DNA of 64,000 nucleotides, from positions 56,773 to 120,772 of the forward strand of contig RHPI01000385.1 in the NCBI GenBank assembly GCA_009103225.1. Reading direction: 5' to 3'. This DNA comes from Chlorokybus atmophyticus. Taxonomy: Eukaryota > Streptophyta > Chlorokybophyceae > Chlorokybales > Chlorokybaceae. Positions 12,283 to 24,206 of the stretch are shown piece after piece. Numbering within the stretch: position 1 is the first letter of the stretch; each line of letters begins with the position of its first letter. Below the pieces are notes generated by a model. That model worked only from the letters and a program-made list of their open reading frames with translations. It was not told the DNA's origin and did not search any database. A program made the position numbers and the translations under genes.

Positions 12283-13437
12283 CTACTGTATGGGACTGTT
12301 GCATGCGGGACATGCCGGATCCCTCGCAAGTACTCCCGCCGTCTCATTCTCCAGGCAGGCGACATGATAATAGTGCCCGCACGCAAGCACCGCCACCACA
12401 CCCTCGATATCAACCATTCTCCTTCCCAAAGGCAATGTCCGCAAACCTTGCCGACAATGCGCACATCGGACTGATGTTGGACTTGCAAACCCATCATCAC
12501 AGGGAGGCCTCCACGCAACGTGTACACGCTGCTGCGAAGGAGGTGAAGTCAGCTTGAGGCCTACCACTCCTGTTGAAGTGCTGCTCTTCCAAAGGTCGTG
12601 TGCTATAGTTGTTGTTGTTGTTGCTGTTGTTAATGTTGCCTGCGCCTTTTTAGTGGGTTCTGTCACAAGTGTGTGCTTCGCTCGCACGTGCTCCAGCAGG
12701 TTGCATGTGACGGCCGTGGACACCCTCACTCTCAAGCGTGTGCAACACGGACACACCTGCCAGGACAGAGTGTTGGCCTCACAGAAGGCAGGCAAGAGAA
12801 GACTTTAAACATGAGTGTGCATGTGCGTACCACGGCTTTGTGTCTCCCGGGATGCGTGTCACGCAAGTGCGAAGACAAGGCGTGCACTCTGAAGCCGTCT
12901 TTAAAACACAGCGGGCAGTGGTAGGATTCGCTCAGATGGTTACCTAACAGTTCAAACGTTAGCACTGAGACATACAGAGTAGAACTTGAGCGCTGCACAC
13001 ATGCTAATGCAGCCATGTCCTGTTGGCACAGATATAGCAACACATACCCGCACCTTTGTTCCAACATGAATGGTCTGTGCTTTGTGTTGTTCTGATTGTC
13101 ATAGCCACATATCGACACAGCATGCCCATGATCCCGCACTTGTAACTCTCAACGCACACTTCAGAAGAGTAGCAACAAGCAACCACAGTCGATTGGATCA
13201 AACAACACGCTGTACCTGCATAACAAGACCGACACCCTCGTTTGCCCTGTGTCAAGTCAGCTGCCACAGCGGCCCTAACAATAGCTGCGCTATCCTCCTT
13301 CCTAGCCAATTTAGCCTTGGCCAAAGCCTGCACTCGACTAGCACCCTTGCATCCGCTGGCGGTTGGGAGGGCGGGGCGGAGGAGGTCAGCCCTGCCGCCG
13401 CCGACGACATCAGGGACAACGACGACGCTGACCGCAT
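12283..13437 (-). CDS. Zinc-finger protein: two Di19-like C2H2 fingers followed by a C-terminal RING-H2
   Basis: Last exon 12283-12756 (158 codons, stop TAG), preceded by an exon about 12942-12831 that joins it in phase. The second-last exon has a CX2C...HX4H finger (YHCPLCFKDGF, SSHLRDTH). The last exon opens with a second (VCPCCTRLRV, NLLEHVRAKH). This tandem resembles the Di19-type zinc-binding domain. After a Thr-rich linker comes CAHC...CGHYYHVAC...CPAC, a full C3H2C3 RING-H2 set at the very C-terminus, which suggests an E3 ubiquitin ligase. In RNF114-type proteins the RING is N-terminal, so the order here is reversed. The 5' end is uncertain: an Ala/Ser-rich exon starting at ATG 13437 is the best candidate. 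Confidence 0.6.
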
Positions 13438-15326
13438 CGTCGTGGCCCTCCCTGGTGCCGGCGGTGGCGGCGGCGGTGGGGCTGTTGCCGCGGGTGGCAG
13501 GCACGCAGCAGCGGGCACCCAGCGTGGGCGTGTGGGGTGCACACAACCACACTCGGTTGCTGCTTACTGTAAGCGGACACCAGGCCTGGTGGGCTACCAG
13601 CACCAGGCCTGGTGGGCTGCTAGGTCTAGACTTGCACTGGGCCGGCTAAGCCTGGTCAAACGAAGTTTTATTTTACATCATCAGCTCCTGTTGGCATATA
13701 CTTCTAATGATAGTTTATTCTGACCAACCCTCCTCCTGAGGCTACTCTCTCTCTCTCTCCCGCTTCGCGTTCCCTGCTTGTCTCCTCGATCTCCACCGGC
13801 CTCCTCCGTCGCCGCCGCCGCAGCGAAAAGGGCGCGTTACTCGCACAAATGGTACCAACAATCTCCGCTGCTGTCGCCGCCGCAGCACAGCCTGCCCTCT
13901 CTCTCATGTGACCCGGACCTAAGTACCTGGACTTACGTGTACTGTAATTAGGGCTCTAGGCCAAGCTGCCCCAATCGGCTCGCGAAGCAGCATAAGCTCA
14001 GTTGAGAAGCCTTATGAGAGCACGGTGCTGCTACAATTTCGTGCTGACGCTCTTGGGTGCGTACATTCAAGCACTGCAGCAACTGTGTAAGGACCTTACA
14101 ACATAAGAGGCAACGTAAGAGCAGGCGGGTGTAGCTGTCTATGCACTATATATACAATGTCAGCATAGTTTAGCGGTACAACGGATGGCTGTAGCACAGC
14201 AGGGGCCAGGCAGAGGTACCAGATCACACAAGTGGCAGTACAATGGCATATAATACAAAAAACGCACATCAGTGGATTGCACTGCATGCACATGCAATAG
14301 GTATGTAGCTATAAGCACAATGCATGGGCAAGCCACTCTCTAGTGCAGTAACCAAGCCATTTACCACAGTCTCACACCATGCACATGCGTTGCACGCAGT
14401 CAATTCCCTCAGGGTTCTTTTGTACACATGCAATAGCCCCGTAGCGCCGTTGCTGTAGTTAGTGCTTGAGGGCAGGCCACTCTCTACTACAACGACTAAT
14501 GTGTCCACCGATGACTCACACTATGCACACACAGTGTAGGTACAAACGGCATGGCAAGCAACAAGCATAAAAACCACGTCAACAAGCTAGCTAGCAAAGT
14601 GGGTTCTTATTGTAGCTACAACATTGTCGTGACTTTACATTCATGTGGTACACTTTTCTTGATTTTGCACGTGATGCTCATAACTAAGATCATACCAGAT
14701 TTATGATGATATCTACTCATTTACAAACATCTCGTTTATTTTCACAAGCAAATGTGCAAACTTTCATAAAAGTTGAGCATGCCAACAATGGTATTGCAAA
14801 CACAATTACACTTGCATATATATGACTGCACCTCCAATGCGTGTTGTAATCATGTACACATTTTTTACTGCACATTTAATGAGCATCAATAAGATTATCA
14901 TTATAATGCCGAGCATGTAAAACCACGCCCTTAATTGTAAATCTGCAAGTCACAATATTTTCATCAGCAGTAGCGTTAATTACGGCATCGATTATACTCG
15001 ACTTTTGGTGCAAATATAAAGCAATCATTGAAGCTGCACGTTGGCTTGAGATCCCCATTAATGGAAGGCCTCTTCCAATGTAGATTACTTATTATGACGC
15101 ACAACTACATGACTGTTCATTTGCATGTTCATTCAACTCGTTGCCTTATCACACATCTCAATGATTGATACTCCAATATCATCTATGCACATCAAGCAAT
15201 AGCAGTTGTGAGAACCAATCGCGGCACTCATGGCAGCGCAGCAGCCTATGCTCGCCATAACATCTAACTATATAAACGTCCATTCGGGTTCAATCTAGCG
15301 ACAACAAAAGTAATAGCAAGTTGCAA
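13438..15326. other. Spacer with a CT/GCC-rich part and an AT-rich island
   Basis: 13740-13830 is CT- and GCC-rich. From about 14600 to 15300 the sequence becomes clearly AT-rich relative to its neighbours, with no long frame of convincing composition. No gene or element boundary could be supported. Confidence 0.4.
13578..13623. repeat. Two-copy 23-bp tandem repeat containing a palindrome
   Basis: Copies at 13578-13600 and 13601-13623 differ at two or three bases. Each contains the palindrome CCAGGCCTGG. Confidence 0.85.
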
Positions 15327-17232
15327 TCAAGCAACCACACGCGGTGAATTGCAAGTGCTAAGCGCCTTCTCCAACCCGCTATCTACAACCGTCCTAATAA
15401 TATCCACGCCCTCCACAATGCTGATGTCAACCTGCAGACACAAGCATTAAGCACACCAAAGCCATCAACAACACAAGGCGCCTCTCACACGCAAACAACG
15501 TTGGCGTCATGCCCACGACAACCTCAACACCCAATCAACCGACGACACATCGGTGAAACATCTTTACAACAACAAGTCGTGAACAACATCAATGCCAACA
15601 ACACCAACGACAGGTACAAATAATACCTCTTCTCGCTCGTCCCGTGTGAAAGGTTGCAGCACGTGCACTTCAGTGGGGACGCGTCCCGCAGGTCGGCCAA
15701 TGCCGATGCGCAGACGCGGGAAGTCCCGGTTGCCTCCCAGCTGCTCGATGATGCTCTTCATGCCGTTGTGGCCCCCGTGGCCACCCTTCGCCCTCAACCT
15801 GCACGTGAGTCACGATGTTCGTCTCATGTTGTTACGTGTTAAGCAGTTGATCTTTGACCCCTCACCTGACTGCTGCGACCTCCAAGTCCATGTCATCGTA
15901 GCAGACAAGTATCCTTTCCCTTGCGACTTTGTAATACCTTGACAGCTGGCCGACTGATGTTCCACTGCGTATATCCACATAAGCACAGACATAAGCACCC
16001 ACACATGCACAGTTAGCACACGCACACATATGCACAAAGTATATAGCACACGTGCATGCTCATACGCAAGACAGACAAGTATGCATGCAAGAAACTGGAC
16101 CAATCCAGTTTATGTATGCGCGCGCGCAGACACATAGAAAACCTGTATGCGCGTGTGTCAACAATGTTAGAGCAACTCTACCTAAAGCAACTCTCTCACC
16201 TTCTGTTCATGTACGTTTGGGGCTTGACGATCATGACTGGGTGGCCACGCACCCTCCCCCGCCCCACGAGCGCGTTATACCGCGACTCGGCCACCGCCAC
16301 GCCCTCCGAGCGCGCCAGGGCGTCCACTAAGTCGAAACCGACGTTGTGGCGCGTATTTGCGTACTGCTTGCCTGAGGAGGCAGGAATTGAGACCACAGGC
16401 GTGCGTGAATGCGTGGGTGTGTGCGGTCGAAGTCAAATGCGCGGACGGGCAACCATTCATGTGGGTGCGACTGTGCACGTCATTGTGCTTTATGCTTTGT
16501 GCATGTGCTCACACACGCATGCGCATGTGGTTGGATTGTCTGTGTGCAAGGCAATATCCATGTTGCTGAGTTGATAGCTGTACTAGTACAAAGGTACAGA
16601 TGCCAGGAGAAGGCCATACATAATGCGTCAAGAGCATTAGCGCTTTAAAATCTGCCAGCGCGTAACAACACTCAAGCCATTCTCAAGATGCACAGCGCAC
16701 TCGGAAATGCAATATTTCATTGTACGTTCCTGCATTATGTGCTGCATGTTCAGCAACGCTCGGTTCCATTGCTTTTACAAAAAAAGAATGCAATGGGTGA
16801 ACCCGCAAATGCGTTCTATAACTTGGTAGTGGTGCACGCATTGTTCAGCAGCGTCAAACGCACACAACACAACTTTAAACCAATAATGCCACTTGATAAA
16901 TGCACCGCAGCCATGCAGCCATGCAGCTCTTCCTCACCAGGGTTGCCCAATCCTACAATCATCCAGGGCCCGGGATCCTTCTTCTCCGTCGCCTTCTCCT
17001 CCCCAAGTTCGACCCTGCCATTGCCATTGGCATGGCTGCTGCTGGGCCCATCTTCGGCGGCGGCGGCGGCGGCGGCGGCGGAGGTGGAGGTGGACTTACA
17101 CCTCTGCCGCCTGTGCGGCGTCTTGAACGCCTGCACCCTACCCAAGCCGCGCCTCAACACTGCCGACCGCGGCGACGAAACGAACGCGCACACCTCGCCC
17201 AACACCGCCGCCGCCGCCGCCACCGTCGCCAT
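15327..17232 (-). CDS. Peptidyl-tRNA hydrolase, bacterial type (Pth), organelle-targeted
   Basis: Cleaves peptidyl-tRNA released from stalled ribosomes. Five exons on the minus strand: 17232-16938, 16371-16200, 15964-15866, 15798-15627 and 15431-15327; 843 nt, 280 aa, all phases consistent. Landmarks: WMIVGLGNPG then KQYANTRHNVGFDLVDAL (the catalytic His is in TRHN), KPQTYMNRSG, the ILVCYDDMDL strand with its conserved Asp residues, and GGHGGHNGMKSII. The first about 85 residues are Ala/Ser/Arg-rich and precede the usual Pth start, which suggests a plastid or mitochondrial transit peptide. An intron splits GLGNPG at its last Gly. The start is the only ATG giving this leader. Introns contain CA/CG alternating tracts (15970-16160). 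Confidence 0.93.
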
Positions 17233-18098
17233 TGCGCGACACGTGGATGCCCTGCATGACGCCCACGTGTGTAGCGGCGATATCTGCTGTAACGTCCACG
17301 ATATCTGCCAGCTCCGCCCTCAGCTCCAAGCGATATTAACCCGACCCCTCGTTTTCGGCAACAGCAGTGACGTTTTTTCAACCATTCTGGCGGTGCTTGA
17401 AGTTCAAAAACTGTGCGCTTGCCAGCGGCGGTGTGGCATTGGCTTGGTGGTTGCTGCGTCAGAGACTTGAGTGTGAGGTAATATAGCGCCCACCCAGCCG
17501 CTGTCACCTGATGCCACTTCACTCTCCAAACTGCATGCATGCAAAGCACAGCAGGGCGGTGACATCAGTTATTGCTGATGGCTGATTTACCCTTTGTACG
17601 TGTGCAGGGTGGTGCGTATGCATGCTCAACCGTGCTGAGTTGTGAGCATGAGTGGTCTAGCAAACGCAGCCTGCCGCTTCTCCTCTTGCTGGCCCATCGC
17701 CGCCTCCTCCTCCTCCGCCTCCAATTTATCCACCTCTGGGTACATCAACAGCAGCAGAAGGGTCCCTGCCTTGGCCACAGGTAAGCCTGGCAATGTGATC
17801 TGACTCATTGTGCACAAGCTACGGAACAAAGCTGGCTGTTTTTGTCTCTGCTTGTTGGTCAGATGGCTGAGCTGGCCAATGCTGCTTCCTGCTGGTGCTT
17901 GTTGAGATGCTGCTGCTGCAAGGTGTGAAAGTGACTCACCTGTTGCATTCTTTTATGCATTATAATTGATGGTTGTCTGCTTTTGCTTGTGTGGGTACAA
18001 CAGGAGGCAAAAGTGGGAACAGAAAGGGTGCTGCTCGTGCCCTTTGCCAAAACACGAGAAAATCCTCGCACTCGGCAGCAGCGAGAACAACCATCGCA
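17233..18098. other. Divergent spacer between peptidyl-tRNA hydrolase and methyltransferase
   Basis: 866 bp between the two start codons. No TATA box is obvious. A stretch rich in CTCCTC (17695-17720) is seen. No gene is supported. Confidence 0.4.
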
Positions 18099-19648
18099 AT
18101 GTCTACATCATCAACCGCTGCGGAGCAGAAATGGGATCCAGAGACGTACATCAAGAACGCCGAGTAAGCAGAAGAAGAAGGCGTGTGCGCACACATGCAC
18201 AGAAGCACACCTGCCGCAACGCAGAAACGCACACGCGCATGCATGCAACCACATACACGTACCCCCACACGCACACGCACACGCACAAGCACATGCACAC
18301 ACACAGGTACAAGCACAGGCACAAGCACGAATGCACGCACGCGAGCACGCACGCACGCATGTATGCATGCATACGCACCGAACAACTGCACGCACGCATG
18401 CGCACACGCCCCACTTTACCGTGCAGGTACGTGCCTCGTCTGGGTCAGCCGGTACTGGAGCTTCTTTCCCCTCAGCCGTCCGAGCGCATCCTCGACCTGG
18501 GCTGCGGCGACGGCGCCCTGTCCGTCCTGCTGGCCGCGCGGTGCGCGCAACTCGTCGCAATCGACAGCAGCCCAGAACAGGTGAGAATAATCGTCAACGT
18601 TACGTCAGCGTGTGGGAAGTGCGCGCACACGTATGCACGCGCAGACACACATGTGCACACATGCGCTGTATGTATACATGTGCATACGTACGCGCACGCA
18701 TACGCACCCACCCCCACCCACCCAACCCCAGGTCGCCGCCGCCCGCGCCCGCGGCCTCGACGCCCACGTGATGGACGGCCACGACCTTCTCGATAGTACG
18801 GTTGGTGAGCTGAGCCCCCCCTTCGACGCTGTGTTCAGCAACGCGGCGCTCCACTGGATGTCGCACGACCCGGACGCCGTGCTGCGGGGAGTGGCGGGGA
18901 GGACGAGGAGCGGGGGACGGTTTGTGGGCGAGATGGGGGGGGAGGGGAACCTGGGAGGGATAAGGTGTGAGGGGGATAGTACGTGTGGGTGGTGTCTTGA
19001 TATGCGTGCGTACACACACTTGAGCTCGCAAGCAAGCACACACGCGCGCGCATGTATGTCTGCAGGCCGGCGTTGCACGAGGCTTTGCGCAAGCGCGGCC
19101 TGGATCCCATCGCACTCGATCCGTGGTACTTCCCATCGGTGGAGGAGTACGCAGCAAAGCTCAAAGCTGCCGGCTTCGAGGTAAAGACGCACGATTAACA
19201 TAACACACACACGCGCACGCACACGCACACACATGAGCGCTCACGCGCGCTCAGTTGCACGAGTGCTTGCATGCTCCCACGAGCACAAGGGCATGCACGC
19301 CTGTACACATTCACCCACCCCTACACACGCGCACACACCCCCACCCCCACCCCCCGTCTCCCTCCCTCTCAGGTCCGTTCCATCTCCCTCTTCCCCCGTC
19401 CCACTCCCACCCCCGGCGGCCCCCTCGGTCTCCGCTCCTGGCTCGCCATCTTCGCCGCCTGGTTCATCGCCGCTCTGCGCGTGCAAAGCGATGGCGAGGG
19501 TGTGGTGGAGGAGGCGGTGGGCGAGGTGGAGGAGAGGGTGAGGGGGGAGATGTGGGATGGAGAGAAGGGAGAGTGGAGGGTGAAGTACGTGAGACTGAGA
19601 TTTGAGGCGGTGAAGAGGGGAGGGGAGGGAGGAGCGGGAGAGGAGTGA
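18099..19648 (+). CDS. Class I SAM-dependent methyltransferase (methyltransferase type 11 / trans-aconitate methyltransferase-like)
   Basis: Five exons: 18099-18163, 18427-18580, 18732-18964, 19066-19180 and 19373-19648; 843 nt, 280 aa, every junction in phase. Landmarks: YVPRLGQPVLELL, then motif I ILDLGCGDGALSVLLAAR for SAM binding, LVAIDSSPEQ (motif II acidic residue), ARGLDAHVMDGHDL and FDAVFSNAALHWM (motif IV and post-I region), ending with a Glu/Arg-rich tail. FSNAALHW is typical of the Tam/UbiE-like type 11 group. The small-molecule substrate cannot be predicted. Upstream of ATG 18099 the frame is open but has no other ATG, so this start is preferred and no transit peptide is evident. 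Introns 1-4 are full of CACACGCACG repeats. Confidence 0.88.
18180..18425. repeat. Intronic CA/CG alternating tract
   Basis: Fills nearly all of intron 1 of the methyltransferase. Similar tracts fill introns 2 (18600-18730), 3 (18990-19060) and 4 (19200-19350). Confidence 0.8.
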
Positions 19649-20341
19649 AGGGTTGGATGAGGGGGAGTGAGTGGGTGGGTGGGTGGGTGGGTGTGTGGGT
19701 GGGCATGTGCATGGCAATTACACAAACACGGCGAATGCTTTGGGCGGTAACATGCATATGCTATGTTGCAAAATCGCACCCGTAGCATGTGTATGTCTTG
19801 TTGCATTTCTGTTGGCTTCATCCCTGATCTCACATTATCTTCATAGACTTTTCCTGTGCTAGAAGTCTCTTGTCTTCGTCTGATTTAAGCTGCTGTTGTC
19901 CACGAGCGTTGGGGGGTGTTATGTCCGGACGTTGTATGCCGCGCACACAGGCAGATCGACGGTATATACCTTGTGTACATTCATGCAATGACCGTGCCAC
20001 AGTTGATTGTGTTCAGGCTCATGACGCAAGTTGGAAGTGTCTGTGTTGGTACTGCACAGGACGCGCTGCGTGCTTCGATAGACATGTGGTGCAGTTCACG
20101 TGTCCAGCATGCAGCAACACATGCCAGTTTTGGTAGAACGCTAATCGAGCAGTACATACAAGGCACACAACAGATGTACAAAGGGGACGGATTGTGCAGA
20201 CAAGTAGGGGGCAATGCCCTAAGCCCTCGGCGCGTTTATGCCTGCACAAGCCGGTCGGTCCTTTTTCGCAGTGCGCCCACTGTGGTGCGAAGCAGCGGAT
20301 ACGCCTGCACAGAAGTGACAAACAAGGAGTTGGTCATCTTT
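19649..20341. other. Convergent spacer, no gene seen
   Basis: Starts with GGGTGGGT repeats (19675-19703) just after the methyltransferase stop. No convincing coding sequence. Confidence 0.4.
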
Positions 20342-22664
20342 TCACAAGCGCGTGTCACACGCGCCTGCATGTGCGCACGCAGACAGCACACATGCCTTGT
20401 AATGCGAGAACACGTCGCGACGCGTCTGCCGCAGCATCTCCTTCACGCTCTCGTGCCGTGCCAACCCTACGTACATACCCCCACACATGTCGCGCACCGA
20501 TACACAACTCACACCAACACGTTTGTTTGTATCAGTTTTGGTAAATGATGCTAGGTGGCTTTGTCCATGCAGTGCGTACCTATCAGCCTCTGCAACTCTT
20601 CCATGTCCCGCATGATGTCCATGGAGGGTTGCATCAGCTCAAATGACAGTGACTCGTACCTGATGAGTCGCAGAGATACACGAGAGTTAGAGATGTAGGG
20701 TGATGATCATAATGGGTGGGGAGGTGCTTGCGCATGATACGTGACATGAGAATGGTTGGGTTTACCAGCGCACTAGGTGCCAGACGCCGTCTTTGGAGAA
20801 GTCGGTTGCCTCCAACGCTACCACTGCATCATCGCCAAAATCCTGCGTAAAGCCAACCGTGGTGAGTGCAGCGCGCAAGCATGTCTTTATGTTTGCCCAC
20901 GCACACGCACACATGTGCAGACATACACTCTCTCAAACTCACAAAGTGGTGGAGGCGGCGCGCGAGGAGGTTGAACAGCAGCGCTCCACATCGCCTGCCA
21001 CGAAACTCCTCCGCCACTTGCTTGGCATACGAAACCAACCGTCAGTCACAAACATTCTCATTACACACATATCTTATGTGCACCCACTGATGCTGCTGCA
21101 TTCAATCCTCCTCACCACGTGTCGCACGAACACAGTCTTCAAATCTGATGTGGACTCATCCTCTTTCTCCCCCTCTCTTACAGCAAAGTATGCGGGCGCT
21201 CCAGGCTTCCACAGCAGCCGCCCAACATGCAACTCCCTCCCTACCAACCAACCAATTCGTGTCATGAACCAACGAACTCATTTTTTGAGTCAGCATCAGT
21301 CATCAACGATGATGATGTGTTGCTCTTGCCGTTGTGTGAGGGCACGCGGGCCTCGATCTCAAAGTAGGTTTGCGGGGCGCTTCTGTGTCGGGTGTCATGA
21401 TGCTGGTTGTGCTGGTTGTGCTGGCTGCCGGCATCGCTGGCATCGCTGCCGTCGTTGTTGTTGTTGCTGCTGCTGCAGCTGCTGCTGCTGCTGTCATGAT
21501 ATTCAGCAGCAGCAGCAGCAGCAGCATCACCACAAGTGTCCGTATGTTGGATGGAGTACGTGGCGCCGGCCACAGTGACTACCACGCAAGCAGCAAGGAG
21601 ACAAATACAGTCACAATAGTAACGATTACTTGCTGGTGAGTGGGACACAAGTGGGACGGATGTTTCTGAAATTCATGACTTTGAGGCATTTACTTCAAAC
21701 ATACCTGTTGTCGAGGACGGTTGAGTGTAGATGTGAGCTGATGTGTCCTGCTCAAGGAGGGGATTGTTTGAAACTGCTGGTAGTAAATGTTGTGGCGTGC
21801 ATTGCACAACCACTTTCAAATGTGTGTTATGCCAGCGCGAAGTATGACACACCCATGCTCAAGCACACGTGCGCACATGCACACATACACACTACTCGGG
21901 CAGCGCACTGCCGAGCATGTACGCATACACACCTCTTGCTGCTGTTGTTTCAGGGCGGCTTGCTGCTGCTGCTGGGCGATGCGCAGCTTGCGGAGGCCGT
22001 AAGGCTCGCACGAGTCGTAGTAATCCACACCTGATACAGTTGTACCACACAGTTGCGATGTTATGCATGCAACACAGGACATTGGCAGTACATGTATCGC
22101 AGCAGGCGTAGTCGCAGCAGGCGTATTGCGTGGACGTACACGCATGCATGCAACAAGGGGCAAGAGAACGACCACACAAAACCGTGCTACACAAAACAAG
22201 GCACAGAATTCGTGCACAGCTTGCATTCCATGTCTGAAAAGTTCAATTGTTTGTCTGTGTGTTATAGCAAGCTACCTACACTAGACTACAACTTTGTCAC
22301 AACGCACGTGCGTGCATGCATGCAGAGTTAAGGCCCCCTTGCCTGCGCCCCTCTCGCTGCTGTGGCTGGATCTGGTCTCGCCACCCCCTCCGCCTTCATC
22401 ACAACAGCACACCGTTAACCCTCTGCAGTCAGTGCCGCTGCCCTGCCGCCGCCGCCGCTGCCAAGACCAGGCCAGCGTTTGCGGCTTGAGGAGAGAGGGG
22501 GCGGAGGGGGCATTGGAGCAGAGATTGGAGGAGGAGGAGAGGGAGGAGTGGGGGGCTTGGCAAGGATGTGGCAGGGAGAGGTAGGAGGCGGTCAGCTGCA
22601 TGTCGGTTGCCGCCGCCGCCGTCGCTGGCCCAGGTGGTGCAGCAACAGGCGACACTTTCGTCAC
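20342..22664 (-). CDS. Unknown multi-exon protein, probable organelle leader and one membrane segment
   Basis: Not recognised. The ATG at 22664 starts a Ser/Pro/Ala/Leu-rich leader with few acidic residues, like a transit peptide. Later exons: about 22030-21935 (VDYYDSCEPYGLRKLRIAQ followed by a Gln-rich helix), near 21635-21580 (a hydrophobic VIVTIVTVFVSLLLA stretch, a likely membrane helix), near 21360-21250 (TYFEIEARVPSHNGK), 21240-21185 (ELHVGRLLWKPGAPAYF), 21035-20935 (VSYAKQVAEEFRGRRCGALL), 20845-20770 (DDAVVALEATDFSKDGVWHL), 20658-20580 (YESLSFELMQPSMDIMRDME) and the last exon 20466-20342 (GLARHESVKEMLRQTRRDVF) with stop TGA at 20344-20342. The last junctions are in phase; the middle ones are less certain. 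CAG/GCT trinucleotide repeats at 21450-21530 fall in or beside an exon. Confidence 0.45.
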
Positions 22665-23484
22665 AGCTTTGGGCGCTGCATGTCAATGGCTTCGTGCAAA
22701 TTTGCCCCCGTTAAAAATCACATTGGTTACACACTGTGTTTAACACTATCACTATCCAACACTATCCAACACAATGTGTATCACTGAAGCCTATAGTGAC
22801 ACACACACGTGCCATGTGAAGTGGAGGTTACACACTGGAGAAGCATTGTCAACCAAGCACATCATGGGCAGTACCCTTGTGAAGGCATGTGAGGTAGGTT
22901 GATCGTCACACGTTATATCACGTACAGTATAAGCTGCTTGTTGCTTGGCATGCTTTGCATCAGCCTTTTAGATAAGCCTATAAACGTGGCATTGTACAGT
23001 CTCAATGCACTTGTAAGAAGTTAAAGAGTTGGTCAACAACAACCATTGTAAGTCAAACCTTCTGGAAACTCTTGTAACCATGGCTTGTACATTAATGAGC
23101 AATTGCTCACTACTTAAGCAAGTAAGCTTAAGGCATTTAATCTATCTTACAAATACGTGTGCATCTTAAGGAAGGCTCCAGAAATGGAGTGTTGGGGACG
23201 GTCATTGAAGGGGGTGACAAGACAAAAGCGCTACAAGAGTTTGGCAAAACATTTTAAGTACTTGTTGCTGTTGTTGTTGTTAGCAACACCCCAATAGTTT
23301 TACACAAATTGAACTTGGTGTAAGCTGGTCTTAGTCTTGAGTCTTGTATATTGTCTTATAAAACTCCATGTACTTATGGTTATGTGCTGCACTCGTATAA
23401 TTGAGTGCAGCACATAAAAGTTTAAAGAAATAAGTACCGCACAAATCAAGAGTGCCTTTATGTGAACTCTGCTCAAACTGTACA
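22665..23484. other. Spacer at the edge of the repeat-rich block
   Basis: Short tandem CACTATCCAA units (22740-22765) and a 15-bp-arm hairpin at 23380-23417. No gene is seen. Confidence 0.4.
23380..23417. repeat. Perfect inverted repeat, 15-bp arms, 8-nt loop
   Basis: Arms 23380-23394 (TTATGTGCTGCACTC) and 23403-23417. It lies about 70 bp upstream of the chromodomain remnant. Confidence 0.9.
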
Positions 23485-23762
23485 GTGATGGCTCAGTGCA
23501 GCCCCCACCTCCACTTGAGGATGGCCTTGAGTATGAGGTTGAGGCACTGTACTGAGGCACTGTACTGCAGAAGCGGTTTATCAAGTACAAGAAGTTTGTC
23601 ACGACCGAGTCCTCAATCAAGTGGCAGGGTTATGGCGAGGAACATAACACCTGGGAGCCTGTTGCTAACATGATTAGTCGTGCAGACATGGTAGCGGAGT
23701 TTAAGAATGAACGCCAACCTACAGGGGCCACCGAGGAGCATCACAAGTGTGAGCTCTGGTGA
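23485..23762 (+). pseudogene. Chromodomain remnant of a second chromovirus, plus strand
   Basis: Encodes DGSVQPPPPLEDGLEYEVEAL, then a stop inside a 13-bp tandem duplication (GAGGCACTGTACT twice, 23541-23566), then IKWQGYGEEHNTWEPVANM. This matches the integrase-tail chromodomain of Ty3/gypsy chromoviruses, including the W-x-x-Y and HNTWEP box. It is on the strand opposite to the large element at 24.2-30.8 kb and diverged from it, so it is a separate family or insertion. No other part of its polyprotein is visible nearby. Confidence 0.7.
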
Positions 23763-24206
23763 CAAGCATTTCCTTGGCTGCCATTAATTAGCGCGCAATT
23801 CATAATGGTTTGTACTCCCCCCCCGTGACTTGCAACAATTTTACGGGTGGTGAGCAAATTAAACAGCTGGGTTTGGCCACCCAAGTTTGCATAAAGTGTT
23901 CAGACAAGTGTCCATCAGTTTGCATCGAGGATTTGCAATGCAAGTGGGGAGGAGTGTCACGCCTGCAAGGCAAGGCACTTCTCTCCCGTGACACTACTTG
24001 CTATAGTATAGCTTGCCCAAAAGGTTGCGGTTGTCTTTCCGCCGCCTAGGTGTGAGTACAACGCATGCTGGGTGGCGGTTTGCAACCTGCCTCTGAGCTT
24101 AAGGGCCTTAGGCGAGAATTGAGAGGAGCCAGCACATGGCCAATCAGTACGCAGTCACATGCTGTGATGTGACATGCTATGTTGCCTCCTGTGAGGATGG
24201 CCCACA

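Noticed and set aside
18183-18800. His/Thr-rich frames across the methyltransferase introns
   Set aside because: They are products of the CA/CG repeat and cross well-supported intron boundaries.
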